Counted from the stretch's first letter, positions 1 through 30,985 are shown. The stretch is DNA of 64,000 nucleotides from Haliclystus octoradiatus (GCA_916610825.1 OU744447.1:33419073-33483072), one strand, 5' to 3'. Numbers and translations are program-made. The notes: generated from the sequence alone by a model not told the origin.

Positions 1-240
1 CCGAATTCTTAGCCATCCTAGTTTCTCGTCACATGACACCGATTAAAACGGAAAAAAGGTTATTAGGAAATTAAATTGCATAGCGTAAAGTAGCTTTGGA
101 AATATCGATGCAGTTCTGTCGATATATTTATTCATTTGTGTAGTAGCTTTTATTCACTCAAAGTATGGATACAGATGTCTACAAAACACGCATTAATCTT
201 AAATTCTAATCTCTGCTACAATAACTGTTTGTATTTTTAG

Positions 241-279
241 TAACTCTACCAACTGCACTAACACCAACATATAAACCAG
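241..279 (+). CDS. Gene 1 mini-exon before vWA3 (39 nt, Pro/Thr)
   Basis: The acceptor is tttttag and the donor is gtatta. Read in phase 1 it gives VTLPTALTPTYKPG. Genes 2 and 4 have a 39-nt phase 1-1 Pro/Thr mini-exon at the same place before vWA3, and gene 3 has one of 33 nt. This supports the call despite the small size. Confidence 0.65.
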
Positions 280-3200
280 GTATTATAACTGCAGTAGATC
301 AATGTCGTGTGCAAGATTAATGGCCGGATGTGCTTTGCCTAGGTCAGACAAAAGTGTTTCTGTCAGGGATTGAACCCAAGAACCTGCGGTCTGAGGTCGA
401 ATGCCCTAGCCACTATACTAAGACTCGCATATTATTTGCAATGCAAATAGTTAAGAAATAATGTTGTATGCCTATACTGTCTTATAAAGTCTATTGTTAT
501 AATTTCTTTAGGGGATAATAATTTGAGTGAAATCTGAATGGAGGATATATTCCAAATTGAATTTTAAAATGACGCAATGACTTGCCTTCTAATCGTATAA
601 TGAATAACACTTTTATATTTATTATGTAACTGTTGCATGTCCAAGTAAGAAAGTTACCTTGGATACGAAATTTAAATAATCGAATTGTTTAAATATAACT
701 TCACGGTATATAAAATATCATTAAAAAAAACAACGTGGGAGGAATGAGCCTCAGTTGACAACACTAGTAGCAAATAATAGCAGTATACCAGTAAAAAATT
801 CAGGCAATTGCGTTTCCAGGAACTTAGATGTATGCATTTAATTAAAATGGAGCGGAAGTTGTTAATGTTCAGGATTCAAAACGAACTATCTTCGATTTTC
901 ATTTCCGTCTCTAGTTGGAAATTTGCCGCAAACACAAACGATTAATTTTTATCGATCTAGCGTGAATAAGAATAATCAAGCAAAATGAACACAGTGGATT
1001 GAAGCAAAATTTTAATGTTGTTCTGATAAGCTATTTAATAGGTGTTGACTTTGTGTTGTTTCTATGAACACTTACGAATACTCATTTTTTCCCCTGCAAA
1101 AAATAACGAGCTAAAGTTGAGTCTCAATTAAAAACAAGCTATAGGTCATTCATTGTTTACTGCTAAATTAATGTAAAGTGTGTTGTTTCCTCAACGATGA
1201 ATTTGATTTTGGAATAAGGTTATACTGCGTTTCTTGTAAAATTTTTTTTACTAACATTGTTTATGTTTGGTTGTATAGAAAAAAACACCAGGTATATTAT
1301 GGACGTACACAATATTATTAGTTGAATTTTTCGGATACAATCTTATACAGCTTTTCCTATTTTGTTTTTGCTTGATTCCAGCCTGTCCAGCAATAGCTGA
1401 TATTGTCATTCTGATTGATGCATCTGGTTCAATTGGTAGAAAAGTGTTCCAAAATGACGTCATTGACATTTTGAAGAAAACTGTGAAATTTTTTGAAATT
1501 GGACCAGATAGGACTAGAATCAGTCTTATTGTATTCAGCAGAAATGTAAAAGTAAGAAAATTAAATTATTTATCAATGTTAGATGATTTTGTTTAATAGA
1601 GTCGAGAATATGTCTGTGCAACAAGATTTGTTTATGGATTGACATTTCTAATAGATCCAAAACATATTTTCTATGAAAGCAGTAATCACTAACTAAATTA
1701 TAATGAGTTGCAATAAATTATCCATAAGATCACGGTAGAAACAGTCCCAATGTTTGAGCTAAACAGTAGATTATAACATGGTCATTAAGTGATTAGTATA
1801 TTTAAATCAATAGTACGAATGTGTAGCCAAATTAATAACTTGGGCCTGGTAACAATTTCATCTGATAATGCATAAATAATACACTGATATTGTCTAGCTG
1901 GGAATAATTCATGCAATACAATGCATTAAACACACTATCAAATCCATCTAGCGAAGTGATTACCTTAAGAAGATCATAATGATGAAAGCTGGTCATGATT
2001 GATGCCATATAATTGATTAAATTATCAACGTAAAATGCAATTAAACAGGATAGTAACCTCTAATGCTAAATATCATTCATCATCATCATCATTTATTGAA
2101 GCCTTTCAAGCCATTTCAGGCATTTTATATAGAACCCATATTTTTACAAAGTGCTCATTGTTAAATGTATACTATTATACGAATTTAGGTTGAATCGAAA
2201 TTCACAGACAGTACTTCTGAAGAATCAGTTATACAAAGCATTTCTGGTATCAAATATATGGGACAAATAACACGCACAGATAAGGCATTTGAAGCTGCTG
2301 CAAAGATATTAGATCGTGATGCCCGCCCTAAAGCAAGAAAAATTGTGTTACTTTTAACTGATGGTGTAGCTACAAGACAAGGGCTTGCTAACCGTGCAGC
2401 TAAAACACTTAAATCTAAAAATTATAGAATCATGGCTATAGCTGTTGGCTCCAAATATAAAGAAAAAATGCGGAAGAATATTAGTCCTTGGGTCAGTCAT
2501 GATACGTTTTACTTTGGTATGGAAAGTTTTGGTGAATTAGAAATGAAAATCAAATCCATTTCAGCCAGCATCTGTACCGGTGAGATTTTGATAGATATAT
2601 TTTGTACAACAATGGTTAAATTTATATCTTAGCACATTCTAAGTAAAAAGATCTTGTAATTTCATAAATTCTTTCTTTTGACCTTGAAAATGACAACAAC
2701 AATGTCGAAACAACGGAGCAAAATCAATCATTATTTTTTGTCGCTATCTTTCACACTTGAATGTTTTCAAAGAAATATATAATAACTAAATTAATATTTC
2801 CTAAACAAATTACCCAACTTTTTACAGAATTGATATTTGATATTTTAAAAACATGATTGATCTCATTTCACATCTACTCTTACTATATATAGTGACCAAT
2901 TTCCAACTTGTGCAAGTTAACATTTGGATGGAAAACATTAAATTCCCTACGTAGATTGGATAGATATTTAATAAGCAACCAAAACATAAACAAAATCCGC
3001 TAAAATCCTCAACCAATTAAACACTTAACTGTAAACGGAAGGGTACCAACGTATTCAAAAACTGAAATCATAAACTTCAATAATCTGCTATTTTTATCAC
3101 ATGCAATGTGAAGCAAACATGCTATTTCAATTAGCTAAAACTCAGCTTACATTTAATTTCTTTTTCGTGTCCACATCTGTTTACAAAATGTTTCACTAGG

Positions 3201-6200
3201 CTACCTATAGTCATTCTATTTTTCAGTCAATTTAACGTAAGAGATAACATACGTTTAAAAGCTATAATGAATCCTTAGTTTGGAGGACAAGGAAGTAAGA
3301 CAAGAGTCTATTTATTATAATTTCAAGATATAGGAAATTTCGATTGATCGACATCAAACATTTTCATTTGTACTTAAAAAAAGTTTATATTGATTAAAAA
3401 ATTCAAGGAAAATGTACTGTTCTCGCAACAGTCTTCTCCTGGGACGTCACTAGAATAGGACTATGACACACCTTCCCTTTTTTATTCTATATGAAGTTGC
3501 CTGACATAATTCAACTATGAACAATTGTTTAATTCTTTCGCAGTTGCAAAACCACCAAATCCAGCAGCAATTCCACCTGTTGCTCGACCAGGAACACCAA
3601 GTAAGTATTCTTAACCTATTTTCTAACAAATCTGCTGTCTAAAATATTGATAGGAAGGATGGTAGTGTTTTATCTCGATTTGGTAGTATATAAAAGTGGT
3701 ATAATTAGCTTCACCAATAATTTAGATAATATTGTACTCAATTGATGAGGCTTATATTTTATCAATATTTTACGGTAATTTCCATGTTCAAAATCTGAAA
3801 TACTTTTAAAGTAAATTTTAAAGTTGCTGATCATCATTACATTATACCAGAGCTTTGCTATTGATAAAAAACATCAATTGATTAGGCTGCTCCGAGACTT
3901 ATTTTGTCCATGCCAAAGGACTCACAAGAATTTTTTCTAATGTCTAAGTTTATTAGCTATCCCACATGAAGTCCGCTAACTAATGTTAATAAGATAAAAG
4001 AGACATCTATACGTTTGATTTATTGATTTTGATTTGATTTGATTTGATTTGATTTGATTTGATATATTTTGTCAAAATGAACCTTCGACAGGTGAATACA
4101 GGGAGTCTGAAAACAACTTCATGCTCCACATACATACAGCCTTACAACAACAACAATCATTTATAAAAAAGATGGTTTACAGATTAGAGAATAAAAATAA
4201 ATATATAAACTAAATTAATATTGATTTTCTTAAATTCTATATATAATTATTATAAGTATTGCAATCACTATTTGTAGACTGTGCAAAAAGGTGACAGGTC
4301 AGTATCATCTAATTTTCTTTTGAAAATTTCTAAAGTTTTTGAATTAATGAGATATTCTGATAATGAATTCCACCACGGAATTGCAACGATGACAAAACTG
4401 ATACTTGATGGATTCAAGGCGTGGTAATTGATTGTTTTTAATTTAAGTCTGTGACTACGTAAGGTGCTTTGATTGAGAACATCTTGTAGTTTCAATATGA
4501 TCAATCTTTCCTCGGTAGCACTTGGTCCTACAGATGCATCTCCACCTGAGAAAGGTACGTGAATACATATGTCATGGCATTATCTTGTGATCTTTCTATC
4601 TTAACGGCGTTTTGTAATGTCTTGCAACTATGCAAGTAGCTTCTGTAATGTATCAGCTCATCATTAAGCCAGCAAAAGATTGTTAAATGAAGGTATTGAT
4701 TGAAGCTGAAAATAATTACAGCTTTTATTCTGCAATTACATCATATGCAATTCGAAACGTAATTATTTCCATTTCTTTTCCAATTATTTCCATGTTCAAA
4801 TGAATGACAGAAAATCACTTCACCGGTAACTGAAGATATTACTCTTAAATGTCAATCTTGAAGTTAATGAGAAATTTTTTTTATGCTTGGACGTTGATAG
4901 AGAGATGTAATAATCCCATTTCACACTACCTATGTTAACCTGATTCTAAACCTAAGACAATGGGAAAGGAACTAACCCGGATTAAATTCTATAACCAGGC
5001 TATTTTAAAGCCAATGTCACGAGTTGGGTTAGTTTAAGTCGGTTCCACCATGATTAGAATCAAGAAGCTCAGGAGGACTTTACTTTTTATTTTATAGAAC
5101 TGTATAATGGAACCAAAAGTGAACAAGAAGTTATATTCCATCTTAGATATTCACAAATTTGATCTTAGATATTCACAAATCCCATTTCACACTACCTATG
5201 TTAACCTGATTCTAAAACTAAGACAATGGGAAAGGAACTAACCCGGATTAAATTCTATAACCAGGCTATTTTAAAACCAATGTCACGAGTTGGGTTAGTT
5301 TAAGTTGGTTCCACCATGATTAGAATCAAGAAGCTCAGGAGGACTTTACTTTTTATTTTATAGAACTGTATATTGGAACCAAAAGTGAACAAGAAGTTAT
5401 ATTCCATCTTAGATATTCACTAATTTGATCTTATGATTTCAGTAATCCCCAGTGGCAAACCTATTGGTGGACCAACACCGACCACACCTGTGAATGAATA
5501 CCCACCAAGTGCTGCAGGTACAACAAAGCTTCCCCCACTTCAAGTCAACCCAACAGGAAGCCCAGCAGATAAACCCACAGCACCTTCTGCAGCGGACGAG
5601 CCAATAACAACTGGCACTGATGCTCCATCGAAGATTCCACCTATGAATAACCCAGGAGGATATGGAAAACCAACTCGACGTCCTGAAACCCTACCGCCTC
5701 GATTCACAGCATCGACTGAAGCACCAAGTTATCCAGAAGCTGTTAAAACTACTGGCTCGCCAGGTACTGCAATCCCTACAGCAGGTAAACGTTTATCTTC
5801 TGTAAGTTAAAGTCAGTGTCACAAACTACACGTTGATTACACGATGAAACAGTAACCAAACTTTAAGAAGCTGAATATCTCCTAGCAGGAATCATTAGTC
5901 ACGGGATAATTGAATTAATTCATCAACCCCCACATAGTGTAAATATCCATAGAAAACAACAAGTAGATATCAAAGAAAGATATGCTACTGTATAATATCA
6001 TAAAGGAATTCTGAAATACGATAAGTCGAATATGTACATGCATATCGGATTTTAGAGGCTTGAATTATTCGTGCTCGTACTTTTGTTATAATCTACTCTT
6101 TTAATAAAATAATGATTCAACGGAGTTATGAATACAATTACGTTAAATCAGGTAATAAGGGCCTTTATAATATGTTGAAGATCATTTTGTATGTTAACCC

Positions 6201-9200
6201 CGCCAAATGTATTGTCTGAATAGGAGCTATTGCAATATTAGATTCCCGATTAACATCTGAGAATGTTCATTAAAACTAAGTTGAAGGAAATATCTTGAAC
6301 TGACGATGAAATAATGAATAATACCGAATATGTTTCAACAATCACTACTTGTAGTTTTTTGTCGCTATCTTTCACTATGAAATGTTTTAAGAAGGAACTT
6401 TTGATCCAAAAATTGAAGGAAGATTGAACTACTTGAACATGATTTGGCTGGATTGGATCCTTTCTCGATGTTTTATTTCGATTGTTTGAGAGTATAGAGT
6501 GTCATGCAAGGACTAAACATAAAATGATTCCAGTGGATTTGATTAAAAATACTAAGTTGATTGTGATTCTGCTTAAACTCAAAAGAGAAGACTGCATTTA
6601 ATTTGTGATAAACCTGAATGATGAAATTGCATTTCTCATTGATTTTATTTTGAATTTCAAGGGGATGCACAATCTAGATTACCAACAACGATGAACCCTC
6701 TTGATCCCACAAAACCTCAAGAAAATGAACCAGGTAAATCAATTTTACATAAATCTCTCTTTTCGTCTCGGTAGCATCTGTTTGCAATTTATTTTCAATT
6801 ATCTATATAATTTTCATTTTAAATAAATGAATAAATATACTTATTATTTGTCTTTACTGAATGTGATAGTCCTCAATGTTATACAGCAGAGCATGTAATA
6901 GTCACATGTCTAATTTTTGACTATTTTCAACTATAATTTTGATTTTATTTACTTATTTTTTTTATTAAATTTTGCAGCCTTCTTTAATTTCAATATTTTA
7001 ATGTAAGTTAAATGATCAAAATATGAAATTGTTATACTTTTATTATTGAACATTGATATATTTTCTTTCCTGACACAGTATCAACCGATGGACTCACACT
7101 TCCTGGTTCTGAGACAACAATCTCTCCATCAATTGTTGGACCAACTGTGAAACCTATTGCAAGTACAGATACTCCAAGTGTTTCACCCTCACAAGGAACT
7201 GAATCAACCAATCCTGCATTACCACCGTTAAATGGAAATCCAGTACCTACAATACCAGTTGGGAAAAGTACTCCATTAATAGGAAACCCCAATAAACCAA
7301 CAACGCCAGGTGCAAATCCTAAAGAGCCTCTCACCTTAGTCCCTGGAATTACAATTCCTACTGAAAAGCCAACTGGAAAAACAGGCAAGCCACTTCTTCC
7401 AGGAAAGCCAAATGATCCTGAACAACCAATCGTGCCTGGAAATCCCTTCAAACCCAATGATCCTTCCATTCAAACTACTCCACCTACAACTGTAAAACCT
7501 GCCGTTCCTGACAAACCATCGCAGCCTGGTGATCAACCTATCGTTCCTGGAGAACCAAATAAACCAGGACAGCCGATCACTCTGCAGACAACAAGCAAAC
7601 CTGTTCAACCTAATTTACCAGTCACTCCAACCAAACCAGTTGGTCAGCCAAATGTCCCTGGAAGTCCTAACCAGCCTGGAAAGCCGAATATTCCGGGTAA
7701 TCCAAATAAACCAGGGCAACCCAATATACCTATACCCACAACTAAATCCGTGGATAATAGCTTTACAACAACTATATCTTCTGGTCAACCCAATGTTCCT
7801 GATATACCAAACAAACCAGGAAAACCCAATGCTCCTTTGCTACCTACGAAACCAGTTGGAAACAACCTTCCTACAACACCAATTGTTCCTGGTCAAACGA
7901 ACCCGACTGATACACCAAACCAGCCAGGAGAACCAAATATTGCTCCTGAGCCAACAACCAAACCTGTTGTGGATATTCTTCCAACGGCACCTAATAACCC
8001 TAACTTGCCTAATATTCCAAATAAACCAGGCCAGCCCAATGTCCCAGAAACACCAACTGATACTGCTGTTCCTACTTCTTCAACAACCACAGAAAACCCT
8101 GGACAACCCAATGTTCCTACTGCCCCTCCAAGCACTCCTGCTAATCCAGTTGTTCCTGATACACCAACCAAGCCAGATCAATCAATTGTTCCAAGCACAA
8201 CAAATGAACCAAACAAACCAAATTTACCAGGACAGAATATTCCTCCTGTATCTACAAACATTCCTAATGGAAACCCTAACCTACCAAGTAGCCCTGGTGG
8301 AGAGAATCCAGTTGGTGCTTGCCCAAGTAAGAACATTTTACAATTATTCTTTAACTAATATTGATGAATTGCAATTTTCGGAGAAGTAGCCATGGCCTAG
8401 GAGAATGAAAACAGGAATCTTAATCTCAATTAAAACGATATTAGATGATAATCATTAGTTAAATGTTCATTAGGAATCTGATAATAAATATCTCATTCAT
8501 TGATCAACCTGAGGCTAGGGTTATATGGACGCACCGAACTCAATTGATTCATTCATTCGAATTAAATCTCATGATAGCGCGCTTCGTATAACACCATTCG
8601 GTTCATCAACATTCTTCAAAAAACATTAAGTGCGTCAAGCTAGCTCCGCACGTCAAGCCTTGACGTGCGGAGCTCTTCTCCATGAATTAAATTCATCGCC
8701 GCGTTATACGAGCGAGCTATCATCGCAACGAACTAAATACATTCGACTCACGGTGCCGTAGCTCCTATATCTACCTTATATGGCAATAAACCGGGGGATG
8801 TGCATATCATAAATTATTTTAAAGGATGTTTTCATGGCAATAATGCGATAGAAAGAACATCGCTTTTGGGAAGCTGTTATGGTGACTTGTTTATATGATT
8901 GAAAGATGATTGACAGGGAAGCTGATGTTTTCCAAAATCATGATTTAAAACATTTGAAAACGTTTTATTTTAGTATTATTTTAGCATCAGCACTAGAATT
9001 GGGGTCGCTTTTATCATAATATGTTATTTAATGGAAATTCGTATTTAATTTGCTCTGACTACTATGCCTTGTTAGAACAAAAACTGTTTCCCGTAAAAAT
9101 GCTTCCAAACCTTTGAGATTACTACTTCATACAAGTTTCAAACTATTGATAGGCAAAATAGAACGGAAAAATAGCTGAAAATGAAAAATAATGCAAACAA

Positions 9201-9762
9201 AACACTCTGGTTTCAAACCATGCGGTATAATTCCAAGAAAACTACTTCCTATCACGTGACATTTTGGCCAGTTTTTTAAGATCGTCGACATTCGGCTCGT
9301 CTGTATAACCCCAAATGCGAATTTAATGCTATTCGGTGTCGCACCTAATTCGAATTGAGTTCGGTGCGTCCAGATTACCCTAGCCTGAGCTAAAGGTGTA
9401 TTGAGTTTCATTCAGCTTTCCAACCAGAATATCTATTAGAAAAATATGTAAAAATCAGATGTGAAATCAATGCACATAAATGATATTCACTTGAAGAAAA
9501 GAATCATTGAATTTTGAAATAAAAATTTATTTCTTGTTGAATAATGATGTATATGGATTTTGTAATCTGATTTAAATGTTGCTTGTATAGATAAAACCAT
9601 AACTATTTTTTTTTGACATATTTTTTCTTTCATGTAGTTTGCCTTGGAAATACACAATGCTGTCCAGGTGTATACATCTGTTGTGTTGAAAAACCTGGCT
9701 GTTGCCCACCAGAAGAAACAAAAAAACGTCTTTCGAAAGGAAGGAAGCCAAAGATTGGATAA
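241..9762 (+). CDS. Gene 1 (5' truncated): secreted vWA protein, last vWA domain, Pro-rich linker and Cys-rich tail
   Basis: Joined exons: 241-279, 1382-1551, 2189-2579, 3544-3600, 4519-4554, 5443-5784, 6662-6733, 7079-8326, 9638-9762. All junctions are GT-AG. The phases are 1 throughout except the phase-0 intron inside the vWA domain, and the frame stays open for 825 codons to a TAA at 9760-9762. The visible part equals the 3' end of genes 2-4: a 39-nt Pro/Thr mini-exon, vWA3, a linker and a Cys-pair tail. The signal peptide, vWA1 and vWA2 should therefore lie left of the window. It differs from its neighbours in having six linker exons, including one of 1248 nt. The predicted product is extracellular; its function is not known and a matrix or adhesion role is inferred from the vWA fold. 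The exon calls are by eye, so small alternative exons may be missed. Confidence 0.82.
361..428 (-). repeat. tRNA-like SINE head
   Basis: Read on the minus strand, the segment has an A box (TTAGTATAGTGG), about 30 nt, then a B box (GGGTTCAATCCC). These are the two internal promoter elements of RNA polymerase III. The acceptor-stem halves (GCGAGTC at the 5' end, TGACA at the 3' end) do not pair, so it is not a functional tRNA. It is better read as a tRNA-derived SINE or tRNA pseudogene in an intron of gene 1. Confidence 0.6.
1382..2579 (+). CDS. Gene 1 vWA3 domain (exons 1382-1551 and 2189-2579)
   Basis: The first exon encodes the beta1 strand and MIDAS: ADIVILIDASGSIG, a canonical DxSGS. It ends after RISLIVFSRNVKV, with a phase-0 donor. 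The second exon supplies the threonine loop (around ITRTDKAFEAA) and the LLLTDG aspartate motif, then IMAIAVGS. A Cys near the start (ACPA) and one at the end (SICTG) bracket the domain, as in vWF A domains, where such a pair forms a disulphide. This is the most canonical MIDAS in the window, so metal-dependent ligand binding is plausible. Confidence 0.88.
2580..3543 (+). other. Gene 1 intron after vWA3
   Basis: No gene is visible. A segment of about 40 bp near 2737-2775 (tttttgtcgctatctttcac then aatgtttt) recurs near 6356-6395 in another intron of the same gene. Confidence 0.5.
3544..8326 (+). CDS. Gene 1 Pro-rich linker (six exons)
   Basis: Exons 3544-3600, 4519-4554, 5443-5784, 6662-6733 and 7079-8326 (plus the join to 9638) are all phase 1-1 and multiples of three. 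The small ones are Pro/Ala/Thr rich. The 1248-nt exon is a low-complexity run of loosely periodic PNxPGxPN and PTKPV motifs, ending in GACP. There is no Gly at every third position, so it is not a collagen triple helix. Such Pro/Asn/Thr segments are normally extended, possibly O-glycosylated spacers. A second usable donor lies at 5764 (G/gtactg), 21 nt before the one chosen at 5785. Confidence 0.78.
4024..4510 (-). mobile_element. 5'-truncated LINE 3' end (CR1/Jockey-like) with (GATTT)n tail
   Basis: The minus-strand frame at 4268-4504 ends in the typical C-terminal block of non-LTR reverse transcriptase ORFs: VVAIPWWNSLSEYLIN-K-LE-FKRKLD. It is followed on the minus strand by an AT-rich 3' UTR and a pentanucleotide tail, (GATTT)n as read on the + strand at 4025-4063. 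Such simple-repeat tails are common on CR1/L2-type elements. The element is truncated within its ORF just upstream of the mini-exon at 4519. Confidence 0.65.
4915..5432. repeat. Tandem duplication, period 266 bp
   Basis: The sequence starting cccatttcacactacctatg at 4915 restarts at 5181 and continues, nearly identical, to about 5430. That is ten bases before the acceptor of the 342-nt exon at 5443. The high identity implies a recent duplication inside the intron. Confidence 0.85.
8508..9389. mobile_element. Non-autonomous TIR DNA transposon (about 0.88 kb)
   Basis: The left end (8511-8542, gaggctagggttatatggac then gcaccgaactcaatt) is repeated inverted at about 9350-9387 with a few mismatches. 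Inside are a perfect 16-bp-arm hairpin at 8642-8674 (agctccgcacgtcaag) and a second, outer inverted pair (about 8571-8592 and 8703-8725, gttatacga). No transposase frame is visible and no clear target-site duplication was found. It sits in the last intron of gene 1. Confidence 0.65.
9638..9762 (+). CDS. Gene 1 Cys-rich C-terminal tail and stop
   Basis: The terminal exon follows a tttcatgtag acceptor. It encodes C-x5-CC-x5-CC-x5-CC (QCCPGVYICCVEKPGCC), followed by a basic end (KRLSKGRKPKIG) and TAA. The same C-x4/5-CC-x5-CC-x4/5-CC pattern ends genes 2 and 3, although the intervening residues differ. The basic extension after the last Cys pair is unique to gene 1. Confidence 0.85.
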
Positions 9763-9827
9763 TCAAGATAATCTATTTTTAATATAGATTTATAGAGTAA
9801 ATTAATGTTCATATTGAATTCCCTTTT

Positions 9828-9854
9828 AATAAATTATTTATCGACCCTAATAAA
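9828..9854 (+). terminator. Gene 1 poly(A) signals
   Basis: There are two AATAAA hexamers, at 9828-9833 and 9849-9854, 66 and 87 nt after the stop. An A-rich stretch follows near 9871. The 3' UTR would be very short, as in gene 3. Confidence 0.55.
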
Positions 9855-9904
9855 ATTTATATTCATTATTTAAAAAAAAAGCAATTTTAATTTTCTCATT
9901 AGAA

Positions 9905-10057
9905 TAAATGAGATGAATGAAGATTTGTTCATGCCTTGTGGTGTTCGACAAGGGTATATACGTTTGTCCACTATTGCTCACTAATTATGTTAACGACTTG
10001 TCTAACATCATACCACGAGTACCTCATTTGGCCATTTGCAGACGGCACAAAGCTGTA
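9905..10057 (+). pseudogene. Decayed non-LTR reverse transcriptase fragment
   Basis: Translated across frameshifts, the segment gives the RT core order: GVRQG, then PLLLTNYVNDLSNIIP, then FADGTKL. These match the GVPQGSxLGPLLF-YINDL and FADDT blocks of LINE reverse transcriptases. The catalytic second Asp is replaced by Gly and there are at least two frame changes, so the copy is dead. It begins about 50 bp past the gene 1 poly(A) signals. Confidence 0.6.
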
Positions 10058-11277
10058 ATGTAATTTAAATAAATGTATTACAATGTTATGTAACTTTCAG
10101 GGAGATGTTTTAAATCTTTATTTTCATTCGTTTTTATCTATGTCTGGTGTAGACCGTTCAGGTATGAATCTATGCCCACAGTTTCAACCGAACAACTAAA
10201 ACACGGGTTTGGAAAGGTGACAAAATTCGACATATTGAACAAATTTTCACAAATTGAAATCAAATATACTCTGAAATTGAATAATGAACTAGTAAAATAA
10301 AACAAAGTATCAGATTTGGAGCTGCGATATTAGGATGAAGCTATTACTACATTTTTAATAAAGCAAACATGCTAAGAGTTTGAATAGCAATTATTTTGAA
10401 TTGTATGCGTTATACATTTTGAAATGCTATTTGTAGGAATTTTCTTCAAATTGTATTTAATGAAAATTCAATGACCCATTAAATTAGAAAACAATCATTT
10501 TTGTGATGAGATTGATGAGAGATAATTGAAGTTCCAGAAAAACGTTATGTTACATGATTAATAAAATGATTACATCACTCTTGAGCCCAGTCGAACTCGT
10601 CCCTTATTATGCGTATGAAAGTTGGCTTGTAGGTAATTACATCAAGATAGAAATGTTTGCCATGGAAATAAGATGTGGTAGGAGGAAGCTTTCATAACTG
10701 ATAAATATGTATGGCGAGCCCTATTTTTCACTTGAGAGAAATAAACAATGAAGTGTTTAAATATTTAAAATTGAGAAAAAAATATAATCATTTTCGTAGG
10801 AAAAAATTTGTTTCTGTTTACCGAGCCTCCTTAACAAAATATTTTACTTAATACAAAGCAGGGTATAAAAATCCATATAACTTCAATATATAGCCTATTA
10901 CAACGAGAGATTTGTAAGAAATCTGACTAAAGAAGCAGACCATAATTCACATAAAGCCATGTTTCATATAAAGCCGTATTTTGTTAGGAAGTATAATTTG
11001 TTACCAAAAATTCCACAACTTCATTGATATAAATTTGCTTCCTCTAATTTTTCATTGATTGGCAGGCGTCTATATACGATGCCAATGGTCGTAAGATATT
11101 CAGCGTAAACGTTCTGAGAGAGCCGTTAATTAATGTGGACAGTTGTAAATATCAACGGCTCACTCATGGCCTTACAGCGTAATCTTTGAACAATTACATG
11201 TTCTGTTTACACTTACCAAGTACGGTTACTTATAAACCAGTCGTCCTATTTAATGGAACATTTATATTTATTTATTT

Positions 11278-11400
11278 AATATAAAATATATATAATCAGA
11301 AATCGGAAATCATAAACAACACAATCATGTTTGTTTCTCGAAGTTTCACGCCAAGGCTATTATATATAGGTTATTTATTATTTAAAGCTCTGCTGTATAA
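11278..11400. repeat. Foldback/MITE family copy
   Basis: It carries the family hallmarks: an AT-rich block, caatcatgtttg, cgaagtttcacgccaagg, and the end tttaaagctctgctgta. The same modules occur near 32876-32975 and 36676-36807. Confidence 0.55.
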
Positions 11401-12200
11401 TTAACATTATTCCCTGAATTCAATAATTCAAATTAATTCATTCATTTATTTATTCCGAACCCTATAATATACAGGATACAGATTTGAAAATTTCAATCAA
11501 GATTATAGCGATAATACTCAGAACGTTTCAAATAATGTGGATTTATATACAAGAGGACAATTAAAATATTCACAGCAATTTAACAATTACAAATCGGTGA
11601 TTTTTACATTTTAAAATAAATTGTTTGTGAAAGAGGAATATTATTCTTGAAATTTATCTTGAAAGAATATTTGATATTAATGAACAAAAAGTTTTGTTGA
11701 TAACAACGTAACTTTAATGGTTATGTCAAATAGTCAAGTCTTTTGATGTTAAACGCTTGCATTTACTTTTTGAAAAAGTATGTATGTTTGCAATAAATGG
11801 CACCATTTGTAATAGAGTAACTGTTATAAGCTCATTCAATGATAATGAAAAGTAGTAAAACCGAAGATATAAAAGATAACAATAACAATACAATCATAAT
11901 CAATCGCCAAGCACATACTTGATGCCTGTTGCACAGGGGGCACGACTGTTACTGTATAAGATACACAGGGTTTAACATAACCAACATTTATTACATAAGA
12001 TAATATAACAGTAACTAAAATAATCTCAAGATGCTGAATTTGATATACTTTGAATCAGGTAAATTGATTGTGATATATATTTCAAGGATCATCACATTCC
12101 GGTTTAAGATCCTGTAATATTTTTCTATGAATATACAAAATGTACGTAAAAAGGCTTGTTACTAAGCTTGTAAACAACAGGTATTTGCTTAATGACCTTT

Positions 12201-12208
12201 TATATAAA
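12201..12208 (+). promoter_or_regulatory. Possible TATA box of gene 2
   Basis: The sequence tatataaa lies about 90 nt upstream of the gene 2 start codon. In such AT-rich DNA this could be chance. Confidence 0.25.
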
Positions 12209-12294
12209 TTTCGCTTTTCCTATACAAATAAATATCCCAAAACAATTTTCAGGAAAAATAATTTTAGAATTATCTATTTGTTTAATCATGAAAG

Positions 12295-30666
<18,372 letters not shown>

Positions 30667-30985
30667 ATATATCTAAATTTTAACAGGAGAGACATTAAAC
30701 TATATATTTCATTGGAATATTTTGTATTAGATATTCTAAAAAGAAATCTAGATCTCAAGTATGTAAGGTACTTCATAATAACAGCAAATAATTGTACTGA
30801 TTGATAAGAAATAGAATACAAAAACAATGGAAATACCAACTTCCACTTGTGATGTTATGTGAAATGGAATTATATTAAGACAAATCCCCAAACTGATTGT
30901 TTCCTTGCATCTCATTTTTGGATATATCTTCTACGTCCACATTATTACATTCTTCGGGGTTGAAGTAATTGTAAATAAGTTTGCT

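Larger units (their letters stand above)
10058..12294. other. Gene 1 - gene 2 intergenic spacer
   Basis: No gene is seen. It contains one foldback-family copy (about 11278-11400) and otherwise AT-rich sequence. The gene 2 promoter should lie at the right end. Confidence 0.5.

Noticed and set aside
361..428. Functional tRNA gene
   Set aside because: The A and B boxes are good but the acceptor stem does not pair.
7032..7469. Minus-strand collagen-like frames (GFPG strings; also 7893-8171)
   Set aside because: They are the complement of the Pro-rich coding exon of gene 1, which has proper splice sites, phase and a downstream tail on the + strand.
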